Source: Lentisphaeraceae bacterium (lineage in GTDB: Bacteria > Verrucomicrobiota > Lentisphaeria > Lentisphaerales > Lentisphaeraceae). From it: 38,853 bases of DNA. Below the pieces are notes generated by a model, which was not told where the DNA came from, did not search any database, and saw only the letters and a program-made list of their open reading frames with translations. This document shows, piece after piece, positions 14,904 to 24,388 of this stretch. The translations under genes and the position numbers were made by a program. The DNA lies in NCBI GenBank assembly GCA_021232515.1, contig JAJPOQ010000019.1, forward strand, positions 1 through 38,853. The letters run 5' to 3'. The first letter of the stretch is position 1, and every line of letters starts with the position of its first letter.

Positions 14904-17462
14904 TTAAACTTCAAGCTTCTCTTCAAGTAGGTGGAAGTTAAGATACTTATAGATCTCTTCTTCTTTACCTTTAAGTTTTGGTGTAACGATATCAACATAC
15001 TCTTTAGGAGTAGGAAGCTTACCTAGAAGTGAAACTGCAGCTGCTAGCTCTGCAGAACCAAGATAAACTTGAGCACCATCACCAAGACGGTTGTTGAAGT
15101 TACGAGTAGATGTTGAGAACACGACAGCGTTGTCTTTAACACGCGCTTGGTTACCCATACAAAGTGAACAACCCGGAATCTCTAAACGAGCACCAGCTGC
15201 TGAGAATTTAGCGTAGTAACCTTCTTTAGTCAGCTGTTCTTGGTCCATTTTTGTCGGAGGACAAACCCATAGACGTGGCTCAACTTGGCCTTCGCCTTCT
15301 AGAACTTCAGCTGCTGCACGGAAGTGGCCAATGTTAGTCATACAAGAACCAATAAATACTTCGTCAATTTTGTTTCCAGAAACATCAGAAAGAATCTTTA
15401 CATCATCTGGATCGTTTGGACAAGCAACGATAGGCTCAGACATCTCGTTAAGGTCTATTTCAATGATAGCTTTATATTCAGCATTTGCATCCGCTTCCAT
15501 TAGTTCGCCATTTGCGATCCAATCTTTCACATCTGCGATACGTTTACGGATAGTTTCAGGGTCTTTATAACCACCTTCAATCATCGCTTCCATAAGAGTG
15601 ATGTTGGAGTTTAAGTACTCTTCGATCGGCTCACGGTTTAGTTTGATTGTTGCTGCTGCCGCTGAACGTTCTGCTGCTGCATCTGTAAGTTCGAACGCCT
15701 GTTCAACTTTAAGGTCTGGAAGACCTTCGATTTCTAGGATACGACCAGAGAAAATGTTTTTCTTGTTCTTCTTCTCAACAGTCATAAGACCTTCTTGGAT
15801 CGCCGCGTAAGGAATCATATTTACAACGTCACGTAGAGTTACGCCCGGCTGCAATTCACCTTTGAAACGAACAAGAACTGACTCAGGCATATCTAGAGGC
15901 ATAACCCCAAGAGCTGCTGCAAATGCAACAAGACCAGAACCAGCTGGGAAAGAAATACCAAGTGGGAAACGAGTATGAGAGTCGCCGCCAGTACCAACTG
16001 TATCTGGAACTAGAAGACGGTTTAACCAAGAGTGAATAACACCATCACCAGGAGCTAGTGAAACACCGCCACGGTTCGAGATGTAGTCAGGCAGTGTAGC
16101 GTGAGTGTTCACATCTGTCGGTTTTGGATAAGCTGCTGTGTGACAGAAAGACTGCATCACAAGATCAGCGTTAAATCTAAGACAAGCAAGTTCAGTCATT
16201 TCTGAAGCTGTCATAGGACCTGTTGTGTCCTGAGAACCAACTGTAGTCATCTTAGGAAGACAAGCTGTACCAGGGAGAATACCTTCAGCGCCACATGCTT
16301 TACCAACCATTTTCTGGGCTAGAGTGTAACCCTGACCATCAGATGGTGATGGGTTGTCTGGATTAACGAAAAGACCGCTTTCTTCAATTGCACTAAGTCC
16401 AAGAGCTTCACGAGCTTTACCAGTAAGCTGCTTACCGATGATAAGAGGTACACGACCACCAGCACGGAACTCATCAAGAATTGTGTTTGGTTTAACATCG
16501 AAAGAAGTTATTTCAGAACCGTCTTCAGCAAGAATCTTACCTTCAGTTGGTTTTACTGTGATGACTTGTCCAGTTGAAAGGTTTTGAACATCGCACTGAA
16601 CTGGAAGAGCACCAGAGTCTTCTGCAGTATTGAAGAAGATTGGAGCAATGATACCACCAAGAATAACACCACCACGACGCTTATTTGGGATGAATGGTAT
16701 GTCATCGCCGATATGCCATAAAAGTGAGTTACATGCTGACTTACGAGAAGAACCTGTACCAACAACATCACCAACGAAAGAAACTGGAAGACCGCTTTTT
16801 TCTAGTTCAGCGATTTTTGCTGGACCTTCAGGGAATAAAGAACCACCCATACAAGTTGAGTGAAGTGGAATATCGTCACGAGTAAAAGCAAACTTAGCTG
16901 GAGAGAAGTCGTCAGTGTTAGTCTCACCGTCAACTTTGTAAAGAACTGTTTTGATTTCGCTTGGAACATCGTCTGCATTTGTGAACCACTCAGCATTTGC
17001 CCAAGACTCGACTATCTCTTTAGCTGTAGCGTTACCACCAGTAGCAAGAGCATTTACTTCGTCGAAGCAGTTAACTGAAAGAACCATATTTTTAAGAGCT
17101 TCTGCAGCTAGTGGAGCTAGTTCAGCATCGCCACTTTCAACTAGGTCGATAAGACCCTGTAGGTTGTAACCACCAACCATTGTGCCAAGAAGCTTGACAG
17201 CATCAGCTTTAGAAATAACCTCACAGCTTAAAGCGCCTTTAGTGATTCCCACTAGGAAACTAGCCTTCACTTGAGCGGCTGGGTCAACACCTGGGTTGAT
17301 GCGATTTGTAAGTAGGTCAAGTAGGAACTCGCCTTTACCTGCTGGGATGTCTTGTAGTAAAGTAACAACTTCTTCAGCTTGCGCTGCGCTCAATGCAAGA
17401 GGAGGAATCCCCTGCTCTGCACGTTCTGCAACATGCTTATCGTAGTTTTCAAAAAATGACAT
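14904..17462 (-). CDS. acnB: Aconitate hydratase B (bifunctional aconitase / 2-methylisocitrate dehydratase)
   Basis: 852 residues, the usual AcnB length. It interconverts citrate and isocitrate through cis-aconitate in the TCA cycle using a [4Fe-4S] cluster. The cluster cysteines are C707 in GSCMTN and C765/C768 in PGCSLCMGN, matching the spacing of E. coli AcnB. The N-terminal HEAT-like domain (about 1-155), the swivel domain with [11 protein letters not shown], and the SQDTTGPMT region all fit AcnB rather than AcnA. GAAGG stands about 7 nt before the ATG. It ends in a strong terminator. A perfect 10-bp inverted repeat lies about 86 nt upstream of the ATG. Confidence 0.96.
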   Translation of the reverse strand: MSFFENYDKHVAERAEQGIPPLALSAAQAEEVVTLLQDIPAGKGEFLLDLLTNRINPGVDPAAQVKASFLVGITKGALSCEVISKADAVKLLGTMVGGYNLQGLIDLVESGDAELAPLAAEALKNMVLSVNCFDEVNALATGGNATAKEIVESWANAEWFTNADDVPSEIKTVLYKVDGETNTDDFSPAKFAFTRDDIPLHSTCMGGSLFPEGPAKIAELEKSGLPVSFVGDVVGTGSSRKSACNSLLWHIGDDIPFIPNKRRGGVILGGIIAPIFFNTAEDSGALPVQCDVQNLSTGQVITVKPTEGKILAEDGSEITSFDVKPNTILDEFRAGGRVPLIIGKQLTGKAREALGLSAIEESGLFVNPDNPSPSDGQGYTLAQKMVGKACGAEGILPGTACLPKMTTVGSQDTTGPMTASEMTELACLRFNADLVMQSFCHTAAYPKPTDVNTHATLPDYISNRGGVSLAPGDGVIHSWLNRLLVPDTVGTGGDSHTRFPLGISFPAGSGLVAFAAALGVMPLDMPESVLVRFKGELQPGVTLRDVVNMIPYAAIQEGLMTVEKKNKKNIFSGRILEIEGLPDLKVEQAFELTDAAAERSAAAATIKLNREPIEEYLNSNITLMEAMIEGGYKDPETIRKRIADVKDWIANGELMEADANAEYKAIIEIDLNEMSEPIVACPNDPDDVKILSDVSGNKIDEVFIGSCMTNIGHFRAAAEVLEGEGQVEPRLWVCPPTKMDQEQLTKEGYYAKFSAAGARLEIPGCSLCMGNQARVKDNAVVFSTSTRNFNNRLGDGAQVYLGSAELAAAVSLLGKLPTPKEYVDIVTPKLKGKEEEIYKYLNFHLLEEKLEV

Positions 17463-17742
17463 ATGTATGCCTTCGTAAGTTTCTCATTATTAATTGTGTA
17501 TGTACTATTCAACGACATAAACGGAAAAATTTGGTACAAAAACCTAGCAGTTGTTTTGAGGAAAACAACTGTGGAGAGCTATATTCAAGGGACTTATGGC
17601 TAGCTATGACAAAGAATATACAGACCATTCTAGAAGAAGTTTTTTATAACATTACGCCTGATTACAATTTTAAAGAATTTTGTATCAAGCTTTTTTACTT
17701 AGCATGGGTATATTTTAAATTGTCATCAAAGGGAGAAAAGAC
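17463..17742. other. Divergent intergenic region between acnB and the LRR gene
   Basis: 280 bases with no credible gene. A 128-codon plus-strand frame that spans it (17393-17779) overlaps acnB and the next gene out of frame and is rejected. Candidate acnB promoter elements on the minus strand are TTGAAT and AATAAT, with a short 15-nt spacing. The inverted repeat listed separately lies inside. Confidence 0.5.
17548..17571. repeat. Perfect 10-bp inverted repeat upstream of acnB
   Basis: CAGTTGTTTT (17548-17557) and AAAACAACTG (17562-17571) around GAGG. There is no T run, so it is not a terminator. It sits 86-109 nt before the acnB start. It could be an operator, for example for a metal or carbon regulator, or a leader hairpin; the role is inference. 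Confidence 0.55.
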
Positions 17743-19845
17743 TTGTCCATTCAGTTTAAATCTTGCTATATTTTATTAATTTATCTACTACTGCTAGCTT
17801 CTTGCTCAAAAACTAAGGAACAGCAAACAAAAAATGCTCCGATAATCAATAATGAAGTAACTCCGTTAACAGACAATGAAGATACTGCTGATTCCCATTT
17901 CTCTGTTGGCCCTATTTGGATGGCGCTAGAACTAGAAGATAGAGAGAATGCAGAATCCATAAAAATGTTAGCCATACTTTTTGATCTTTCACCAAAACTT
18001 GCCAAAACAAATACTATCACGAATAACTTTCAAAAACTTAACTCTCAAGTGACATCGTTTGAATCTTCATATAAAAAACTGGAAGCCCCCGAGCTTGTTT
18101 CAAAGGCAACCCTCGCGCCCGAAGAAGCTTTATCAGAACTTCAAATAAAACAGGTTTTAGAATTTAAAAATCTTCGAGAATTAACGGTAAGTATCGACAC
18201 ATTCCTGAAACTTAAAAGTCACCTCAAGCAGTTTAAACTCCTTAAAAAACTGTATATCTCAGGAGACTTAAAAAGAGAATTAATCTTAAGCAAAGATGAC
18301 ATTAAACTATTCAAAAACATTTCCCACTTATCCCTTGAGTTTATACCTCAACTTACACTACTTTCTACAAAAGAACTCCCCACCTTAAAATCAGTAAGCT
18401 TCTTTGGCTCCAACCTTAAAAATAGCGATTGGTCTCTACTCAAAAATTTTCAGCAAGTTGAAGAACTCAATCTCGGCTTTACCAGATTTAAGGCTACTGA
18501 TTTTATGCATCTCAGAAATTTAAATAAATTAAAGTCACTTAATCTCTCAAGGAATAGAATAACTACGGAGGAATTTGCGAAGCTTCCTCAACTTCCAGGT
18601 CTAGAGAAATTAAATACCGAAATCGGTATAGAAACTAGGATTGTTGAAAAATCCTCAGAACTGCCTCTGCTCAATTTTTCTAAATTCCCAAAACTGCATT
18701 CATTAAATTTAACTGGGAGAAAAATCAGTAAACTGCAATTGAAAGGCATAACACATTGCCAAGACATGACATCCCTTTCATACAGTGGCTTACAGCTCTC
18801 CTCTGAACTTTTAACTGATTTAACAACACTCAAGAAACTTAAGGAAATCTCCGAAGTTTATGTTAAAGATTTTCCTCTTACCCCAAAAAACAGGGACTTT
18901 CTCAGCCAACTTGAGATTGTTAATAAAGCAACATTTATCGATACAAACTTTAATGATCATGACTGGACAAACTATACTTTTTTGAAGAACGCTAAGAATA
19001 TAAAAATTGAGCGTTGTCCTATTTCCATAGTTCCAAGCCTCTCAAGCTACAAAAACTTATATTCTCTAGACCTTAGAGAATGCCCTCTCAAAGGGAACAT
19101 AAGCATTTCAAATCCAACATTAAGGCTCTTATACTTCGACAAAAATACCGCTTCAAAACTTATACTCAACACACTGAATTTAAGTCAATTACCAACAGAC
19201 TCAGCAAATACACCGATAGGGATTAAGGGGTCACTTCCAAAAGTTAAGTATCACGAAATAAGAAATAGAAGTTTTGAGGAGTCAGACCAAGTTCTCATCA
19301 ACCAACTAACCAATCTCGAGCACCTCTCATTTTATCACTGTGATTTCAATAAAATTCCAGACTTTAAATCACTTCCAAAACTAAAGTCAATCAGTTTTAA
19401 CAATCAAGGCCAAGCCCTACCACCTGACATTTTTAAAGCGATAATAGAAATAGCCAACCTTGAGAGTCTAGATCTTTCCTCATGCAAAATTGACGATCGC
19501 TACATCAAGACTATTTCAGGATACAAAAACCTGAAAGCACTTGATTTAGGATGGAACAGTCTTCGCGGGAAAACTCTTCATTACCTCACAAATCTTAAAA
19601 ACCTTGAATCGCTAGATTTGGGTGTAAATAAATCTTTAAAGTGGCAGGAAACAATTGATCTACTAATCAAACATACTAAGCTCAAGGAGATCAACCTCGA
19701 AGCTGTACCTATCACTAAAACTGGTTTTCAAAAGCTGCTAAAAAACAAACAATTGAAGTCGATTAACATCTCTAATGAATTCAAAAAGTTTATTCCAAAA
19801 GAAGACAGGAAAAGGTTCACCTTCAGTATATTCCACACAAAGTAA
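17743..19845 (+). CDS. Leucine-rich-repeat lipoprotein, TTG start
   Basis: 700 residues. The start is TTG at 17743 with GGGAGAAAAGAC immediately before, a clear ribosome site; no ATG fits the signal peptide. A hydrophobic leader ends in LLASC, a lipobox with cysteine near 21. The protein then has irregular leucine-rich repeats from about 140 to 690. Examples are 'VEELNLGF', 'LKSLNLSRNRI', 'LESLDLSSCKI' and 'LKALDLGWNSL', about 22-25 residues apart and best conserved near 235-290 and 560-660. LRR proteins bind partners; the ligand is unknown. It is probably anchored to the outer membrane and is transcribed alone. Confidence 0.85.
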   Translation: MSIQFKSCYILLIYLLLLASCSKTKEQQTKNAPIINNEVTPLTDNEDTADSHFSVGPIWMALELEDRENAESIKMLAILFDLSPKLAKTNTITNNFQKLNSQVTSFESSYKKLEAPELVSKATLAPEEALSELQIKQVLEFKNLRELTVSIDTFLKLKSHLKQFKLLKKLYISGDLKRELILSKDDIKLFKNISHLSLEFIPQLTLLSTKELPTLKSVSFFGSNLKNSDWSLLKNFQQVEELNLGFTRFKATDFMHLRNLNKLKSLNLSRNRITTEEFAKLPQLPGLEKLNTEIGIETRIVEKSSELPLLNFSKFPKLHSLNLTGRKISKLQLKGITHCQDMTSLSYSGLQLSSELLTDLTTLKKLKEISEVYVKDFPLTPKNRDFLSQLEIVNKATFIDTNFNDHDWTNYTFLKNAKNIKIERCPISIVPSLSSYKNLYSLDLRECPLKGNISISNPTLRLLYFDKNTASKLILNTLNLSQLPTDSANTPIGIKGSLPKVKYHEIRNRSFEESDQVLINQLTNLEHLSFYHCDFNKIPDFKSLPKLKSISFNNQGQALPPDIFKAIIEIANLESLDLSSCKIDDRYIKTISGYKNLKALDLGWNSLRGKTLHYLTNLKNLESLDLGVNKSLKWQETIDLLIKHTKLKEINLEAVPITKTGFQKLLKNKQLKSINISNEFKKFIPKEDRKRFTFSIFHTK

Positions 19846-19918
19846 AAATAAGCTTTCTTATTATTTGCTTTTAGACCGTTTGAACGTAATTTCCTGCGTT
19901 CTTATTAAGGTATAGAAA

Positions 19919-20776
19919 ATGTCTGTAAAAATTGCACTTATCCAAGGAAGTGATCAAGGTTCAAAAGAAAAGAATCTAGATTATACATGTACAAAAATCT
20001 CTGAAGCTGCGACTTCTGGAGCCAACATTATTTGTACTCAAGAATTGTTCACCGGTGATTATTTTTGTCGAACACAGAGTGACGAGCCTTTTGAGACTGC
20101 AGAACCCATTCCTGGCCCTTCAACAGAAGTTCTACAAAAAGCCGCTAAAGATAATAATGTCGTGGTCATCGGCTCTCTTTTTGAAGAAGCCCTCCCTGGC
20201 TTATACTACAATACATCTGTGGTTATCGATGCAGACGGAACCTACCTTGGTAAGTATCGCAAAAATCATATACCTCAAGATCCATACTTTGAAGAAAAGT
20301 TTTACTTTGCTCCGGGCGATACCGGCTACCCTATTTGGGAAACAAAGTTTGGTAAGATCGGCGTTATTATTTGTTGGGATCAATGGTACCCAGAATCCGC
20401 CAGATCTCTCGCACTAAAAGGTGCTGAAATAATTTTGGTGCCAACCGCTATTGGTTGGCTTCCTGAAGAAAAAGAAGAACTTGGTGAAGCTCAACACCAT
20501 GCTTGGCAACAAGTACAGCTAGGTCATGCCGTTGCAAACGGCTGTTACTACGCTGCCGTAAATAGAGTTGGCAACGAAGACCCAATCGAATTTTGGGGTC
20601 AATCGTTCATCGCCGATTTTTATGGGCAAATCGTTTCCAAAGGTTCTATAAACAAAGAAGAAATAGTTATGGCTGAGTGCGACTTAGAAAAGCTCAAGAA
20701 GCATCGACAGATTTGGCCATTTTTTAGAGATCGACGTATAGACACATACTCGGATCTACTCAAAAGGAGTTTATAA
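19919..20776 (+). CDS. aguB: N-carbamoylputrescine amidohydrolase
   Basis: 285 residues, nitrilase superfamily. It hydrolyses N-carbamoylputrescine to putrescine, CO2 and ammonia. The catalytic triad is E42 (TQELFTGDYF), K115 (KYRKNHIP) and C152 (IICWDQWYPE). The motifs around K115 and C152 are typical of the AguB branch. The aguA gene starts on the base after its stop codon, confirming the pathway. AAGG precedes the ATG. Substrate could be a related amide, but the adjacency to aguA makes this unlikely. Confidence 0.93.
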   Translation: MSVKIALIQGSDQGSKEKNLDYTCTKISEAATSGANIICTQELFTGDYFCRTQSDEPFETAEPIPGPSTEVLQKAAKDNNVVVIGSLFEEALPGLYYNTSVVIDADGTYLGKYRKNHIPQDPYFEEKFYFAPGDTGYPIWETKFGKIGVIICWDQWYPESARSLALKGAEIILVPTAIGWLPEEKEELGEAQHHAWQQVQLGHAVANGCYYAAVNRVGNEDPIEFWGQSFIADFYGQIVSKGSINKEEIVMAECDLEKLKKHRQIWPFFRDRRIDTYSDLLKRSL

Positions 20777-21784
20777 ATGTCATACCGTATGCCCGCTGAG
20801 TGGGAACCTCAAGATTGTATCTGGTTCGCTTGGCCAACAAATAGAGACCTTTGGCCGGGAAACCGAGTCAATGTACTCGATAACTTTACAAAGCTTCTCA
20901 TCACTATTTCACAATACACTTTGGTCAACCTTCTTTGCCCTGAAGAAGATATGAAGTTTGCTCACAAGATCCTAAAAAGACATGGAGCTAAGTATCACCA
21001 AATCACCTTTATTGACATAGAGACAGATGACGTTTGGTGTCGAGACTTCGGTCCTATTTTCGTAAAAAACGATAAAGATGAACAAAGTATTCTCAACTGG
21101 CAGTTCAATGCTTGGGGTGGCAAGTTTCCTTATGAGCTCGACAACTTAGCCAACGACGATATAGCTAGCGTCGTAGACTTACCGAAAATTGATCTAGATG
21201 TCATACTAGAAGGTGGCGCTATAGATGTAAACGGTAAAGGTTTGCTACTCACAACCGAAGATGTTTTGCTAAATGACAATCGTAATCAAGGCATGACGAA
21301 AGAAAAGTATGAAGAGCTTTTTAAGAAGTACTTAGGTGTCGACAAAACTATTTGGCTCAAGAAAGGTCTTTATAACGATGATACTGATGGCCACATCGAT
21401 AACATTGCTCGGTTCATAACTGAAGATACAGTTCTCATGGCAGTAGACACAGATGAAAGCTCACCAAACTTCTCTCTACTCCAAGAAAACCTTGAGACCG
21501 TCAAACAATTTTCAAAAGAACACGATTTAAGTCTGAATGTCATCGAGATTCCACTGCCTGATGTCGTCACATATAAAGACGAGCCTCTTCCGGTGAGTCA
21601 TCTGAATTTCCTTATGACTAATGAGCTCATCATCGTCCCTATTTTTGAGAGCTCAACGGACAAGAAAGTGCTCAACATTTTCCGGAAGATTTTCCCGACA
21701 AAAACGGTCCAAGGGTTTGACTGTCGGGACTTCGTGCAGGAAGGTGGAGCTATCCATTGTTTAAGTCAGCAACAACCCTTCTAG
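20777..21784 (+). CDS. aguA: Agmatine deiminase
   Basis: 335 residues, peptidyl-arginine-deiminase-like family. It converts agmatine to N-carbamoylputrescine, the step before AguB. Conserved motifs are WCRDFGP (D90), EGGAIDVNG (145-153), DTDGHIDN (H206) and the catalytic cysteine in GGAIHCLSQ (C328). AAAGGAG lies before the ATG and within the end of aguB, so translation is coupled. Together the pair makes putrescine from agmatine; no arginine decarboxylase is seen in the window. Confidence 0.95.
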   Translation: MSYRMPAEWEPQDCIWFAWPTNRDLWPGNRVNVLDNFTKLLITISQYTLVNLLCPEEDMKFAHKILKRHGAKYHQITFIDIETDDVWCRDFGPIFVKNDKDEQSILNWQFNAWGGKFPYELDNLANDDIASVVDLPKIDLDVILEGGAIDVNGKGLLLTTEDVLLNDNRNQGMTKEKYEELFKKYLGVDKTIWLKKGLYNDDTDGHIDNIARFITEDTVLMAVDTDESSPNFSLLQENLETVKQFSKEHDLSLNVIEIPLPDVVTYKDEPLPVSHLNFLMTNELIIVPIFESSTDKKVLNIFRKIFPTKTVQGFDCRDFVQEGGAIHCLSQQQPF

Positions 21785-21790
21785 GAACAA

Positions 21791-22429
21791 ATGAGTAATA
21801 GAAATACTATCATACTTCTTATTTCTCTTCTCGTGGTCATCGTGAGTACTAGTTTATTGGTTCGATTAAATCCCAAAAAAGCTAACTACCAGCCACCGAC
21901 ATTTGTAGGTAAGTCTGAAACTCACAACACCAAGATTAAAGCAGCAGATCTTGCCTTCACTACTGGCAAACTTCCAGAAGCACTGAAACTCTACAAAGAG
22001 ATACAGGACATCTACCCAAACAACCTACCTCTACATAACCGCATTGGTTTAATAAACTTACGCTTGGGTAAATTTATCGACGCTGAAAAAACCTATCGAG
22101 ACTTAGTAAAAAAAGCTCCTGACAACGCTCACTATAACAGTTCATTGTCTTTAACTTTGCTCAATCTCAAAAACTACTCAAGTGCTTTAAATTTTGCGGA
22201 ACAAGCAATACTACTCAAACCCAAAGACGGTCTCCCTTTTTTAGTTGAAGCGGCAGTTTACGCTCAAAGAGAAGACGTCGACAAAGTCATTAAAAGCTTT
22301 TCTCAGATACAGCCATCACTATTTTTATTTGAATTTATAAAACGACCTGAATTCCAGGCTATTAAGAACTCTGAAAAGTTTAAAACATTCATGAAAAGTG
22401 CAACTGTTCAGAATGGCACTAAAAAATAA
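21791..22429 (+). CDS. Membrane-anchored TPR protein
   Basis: 212 residues. One N-terminal transmembrane helix (about 6-25) anchors a soluble region of about three tetratricopeptide repeats (roughly 48-150). Recognisable TPR residues occur in ALKLYKEIQDIYPNN, IGLINLRLGKFIDAEKTYRD and YSSALNFAEQAILLKPKDG. It is probably a periplasmic interaction scaffold. Its stop overlaps the mutL start by one base (TAATG), so the two are translationally coupled. No partner can be named. Confidence 0.82.
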   Translation: MSNRNTIILLISLLVVIVSTSLLVRLNPKKANYQPPTFVGKSETHNTKIKAADLAFTTGKLPEALKLYKEIQDIYPNNLPLHNRIGLINLRLGKFIDAEKTYRDLVKKAPDNAHYNSSLSLTLLNLKNYSSALNFAEQAILLKPKDGLPFLVEAAVYAQREDVDKVIKSFSQIQPSLFLFEFIKRPEFQAIKNSEKFKTFMKSATVQNGTKK

Positions 22430-24282
22430 TGAGTAAGATTCAAATACTTAAGGAAGAAATAAGTAATAGAATCGCCGCTGGTGAAGTAATCGAAAGACCT
22501 GCATCTGTAGTCAAAGAACTCGTCGACAATGCCATAGATGCTGGGGCAAACCGCATTTTTATAAATATCGAAAAAGCCGGCACAAGACTTATTCAAATTT
22601 CAGACAATGGCTCAGGCATGGATCGCGATGATGCACTCCTCTGTCTAGAAGCACATGCTACCAGTAAGATTCGAAAAGTTGAAGACCTCGACAGTATTGC
22701 GACTTTTGGCTTTCGCGGAGAAGCTATTCCAAGTATTGCTTCTGTCTCAAGATTTGAACTCAAGACACGCCAGCAAGAAGCTATAGAAGGAACTAGAGTA
22801 CTTTGTGAAGGTGGGACGATAAAAGATGTTGAAGCAACTGGTTGCCCGGCTGGCACTACTATTTCGATACGAAACCTTTTCTATAATGTTCCTGCTCGTA
22901 AAAAATTCCTTAGATCCGATGCAACTGAAGAAGCCCATATTCACGAAACAGCTCTATTACTTGCTCTATCTCGTATGGACATACACATGGAACTTCGTTT
23001 CAATGGTCGCTTAATATTCTCTGTTCCTGCTGCAGATGACTTAAGAACGAGAGCGGCGCTTCTTTTTGGTCGAGATGCTATGAAAGAAATGATGCCAGTC
23101 AACTATGCTGAAGCTGGCATAATGGTTACTGGACTTATTTCACAACCTGGCATGTCGCGAAACACCCGTAAAGAACAAAGAGTATTTATAAATGGCCGTC
23201 CTGTTGCTGCCCCTGCTATTTTTGTAGGGATAAAAGAAGCGTATGAAGGTCTTCTCGTTAAAGGGCGACATGCTCCTTGCTTACTTTACTACGTTATGGA
23301 CCCTGCTCGTGTTGATATAAATGTTCATCCTGCTAAGCGTGAAGTTCGCTTTAAAGAAAACCATCTCATAGGAAAGATTACGGCAGAAGCTGTAAGCAAA
23401 GGCCTACGTGGCTTAGCTGGTTCTTCTATCGATATGAAAATGCCCAAACCTGCAGTAAAAGAGACTGTCACGACAGTTGAAGTAGATGATACTGAAACCA
23501 GTCTTCCTGAAGTCTCTGAAGAAAAGCCCGCAGTACCGGTGAGTATCCCTGTTCCTGACTTGAGTCGAGTTACAAAACCTAGCTTTACACTTCCACGCCC
23601 AGTTGCAGCACCCGTCTCGAGTTTAGTTTCTAGTGAAACGACACAAGATGAGGAACAAACTGAAACTATTCAAGAAAAGAAAACTGAGACTTCTGAGAAT
23701 ACTTTTGATAACCTACAAGTCATCGGCCAATATAACAAACGCTACATCCTCGCAAGTAACAAAAACGGTATAGTTTTAGTCAGCATTCGCGCCGCCAAAG
23801 AACGAATTCTTTTTGAAAAACTACAAAAGCAAATTCGCGACAAAACACACAAGAGTCAATTTCTTCTACTGCCAGTAACTCTTGAACTTTCTCCGGCGGA
23901 TACCCGACTGGTTGCCAAACACTTGAAAGTCATTAACGATACGGGTTTTGAAATAGAACACTTCGGTGGCACTACTTATGTTATAGCCGCTGTACCTGCA
24001 GCTTTTCCAAGTGAGAACATCACCGGAATATTTATGGACTTGATCGACCAATTGAGAGACAATCCAAGACTACTCAAGAAAATGAGTGAGAACTTCATCA
24101 TTCAAAGTCTCTGTTCTAGTGCTCTAAAAAAAGCATATAAGACCCTTGCTCCAGAGGAAATAAACCACCTTATATCTGAACTTGGCGGAACACAAATGCC
24201 TTATTCTTGCCCAAAAGGCAAACCCGTCTTGATCCACCTTTCTGACAATGAACTGCTTAGACGATTCGGCAAAAAAGAATAG
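22429..24282 (+). CDS. mutL: DNA mismatch repair protein MutL
   Basis: 617 residues. The N-terminal GHKL ATPase is complete: IAAGEVIERPASVVKELV (catalytic E retained), DNAIDAGA, DNGSGM, ATSKI, GFRGEAIPSI. MutL bridges MutS to downstream repair steps. A Pro/Thr/Glu-rich linker (about 340-420) leads to a C-terminal domain. There the endonuclease motif DQHA(x)2E(x)4E reads SIRA(AK)E(RILF)E at 452-463, so D, Q and H are lost while both Glu remain; CPHGRP reads CPKGKP (594-599). The C-terminal nuclease is probably weak or inactive. The start overlaps the TPR gene stop. Confidence 0.95.
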   Translation: MSKIQILKEEISNRIAAGEVIERPASVVKELVDNAIDAGANRIFINIEKAGTRLIQISDNGSGMDRDDALLCLEAHATSKIRKVEDLDSIATFGFRGEAIPSIASVSRFELKTRQQEAIEGTRVLCEGGTIKDVEATGCPAGTTISIRNLFYNVPARKKFLRSDATEEAHIHETALLLALSRMDIHMELRFNGRLIFSVPAADDLRTRAALLFGRDAMKEMMPVNYAEAGIMVTGLISQPGMSRNTRKEQRVFINGRPVAAPAIFVGIKEAYEGLLVKGRHAPCLLYYVMDPARVDINVHPAKREVRFKENHLIGKITAEAVSKGLRGLAGSSIDMKMPKPAVKETVTTVEVDDTETSLPEVSEEKPAVPVSIPVPDLSRVTKPSFTLPRPVAAPVSSLVSSETTQDEEQTETIQEKKTETSENTFDNLQVIGQYNKRYILASNKNGIVLVSIRAAKERILFEKLQKQIRDKTHKSQFLLLPVTLELSPADTRLVAKHLKVINDTGFEIEHFGGTTYVIAAVPAAFPSENITGIFMDLIDQLRDNPRLLKKMSENFIIQSLCSSALKKAYKTLAPEEINHLISELGGTQMPYSCPKGKPVLIHLSDNELLRRFGKKE

Positions 24283-24310
24283 AACTCTTCAGCTCGCTTT
24301 AAGAGACTCC

Positions 24311-24338
24311 TTGATATTCTTAATATTCTCTGTATATA
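24311..24338 (+). promoter_or_regulatory. Candidate promoter of the DEAD-box helicase gene
   Basis: TTGATA (24311-24316) and TATATA (24333-24338) are 16 nt apart and 50 nt before the ATG. Good matches to a housekeeping promoter, in the 106-base gap after mutL. Confidence 0.45.
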
Positions 24339-24388
24339 TGTTGAAAAATTCGGCTCCAAAAGCCTGAACAATAATTTAGGAATATACG

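Noticed and set aside
17393..17779. 128-codon plus-strand frame across the acnB-LRR gap
   Set aside because: It overlaps acnB on the other strand and the LRR gene out of frame; its composition is unlike the neighbours.
19880..19908. Promoter TTGAAC-17-TATTAA for aguB
   Set aside because: It would start transcription about 4 nt before the ATG and lose the AAGG ribosome site, so the match is probably chance.
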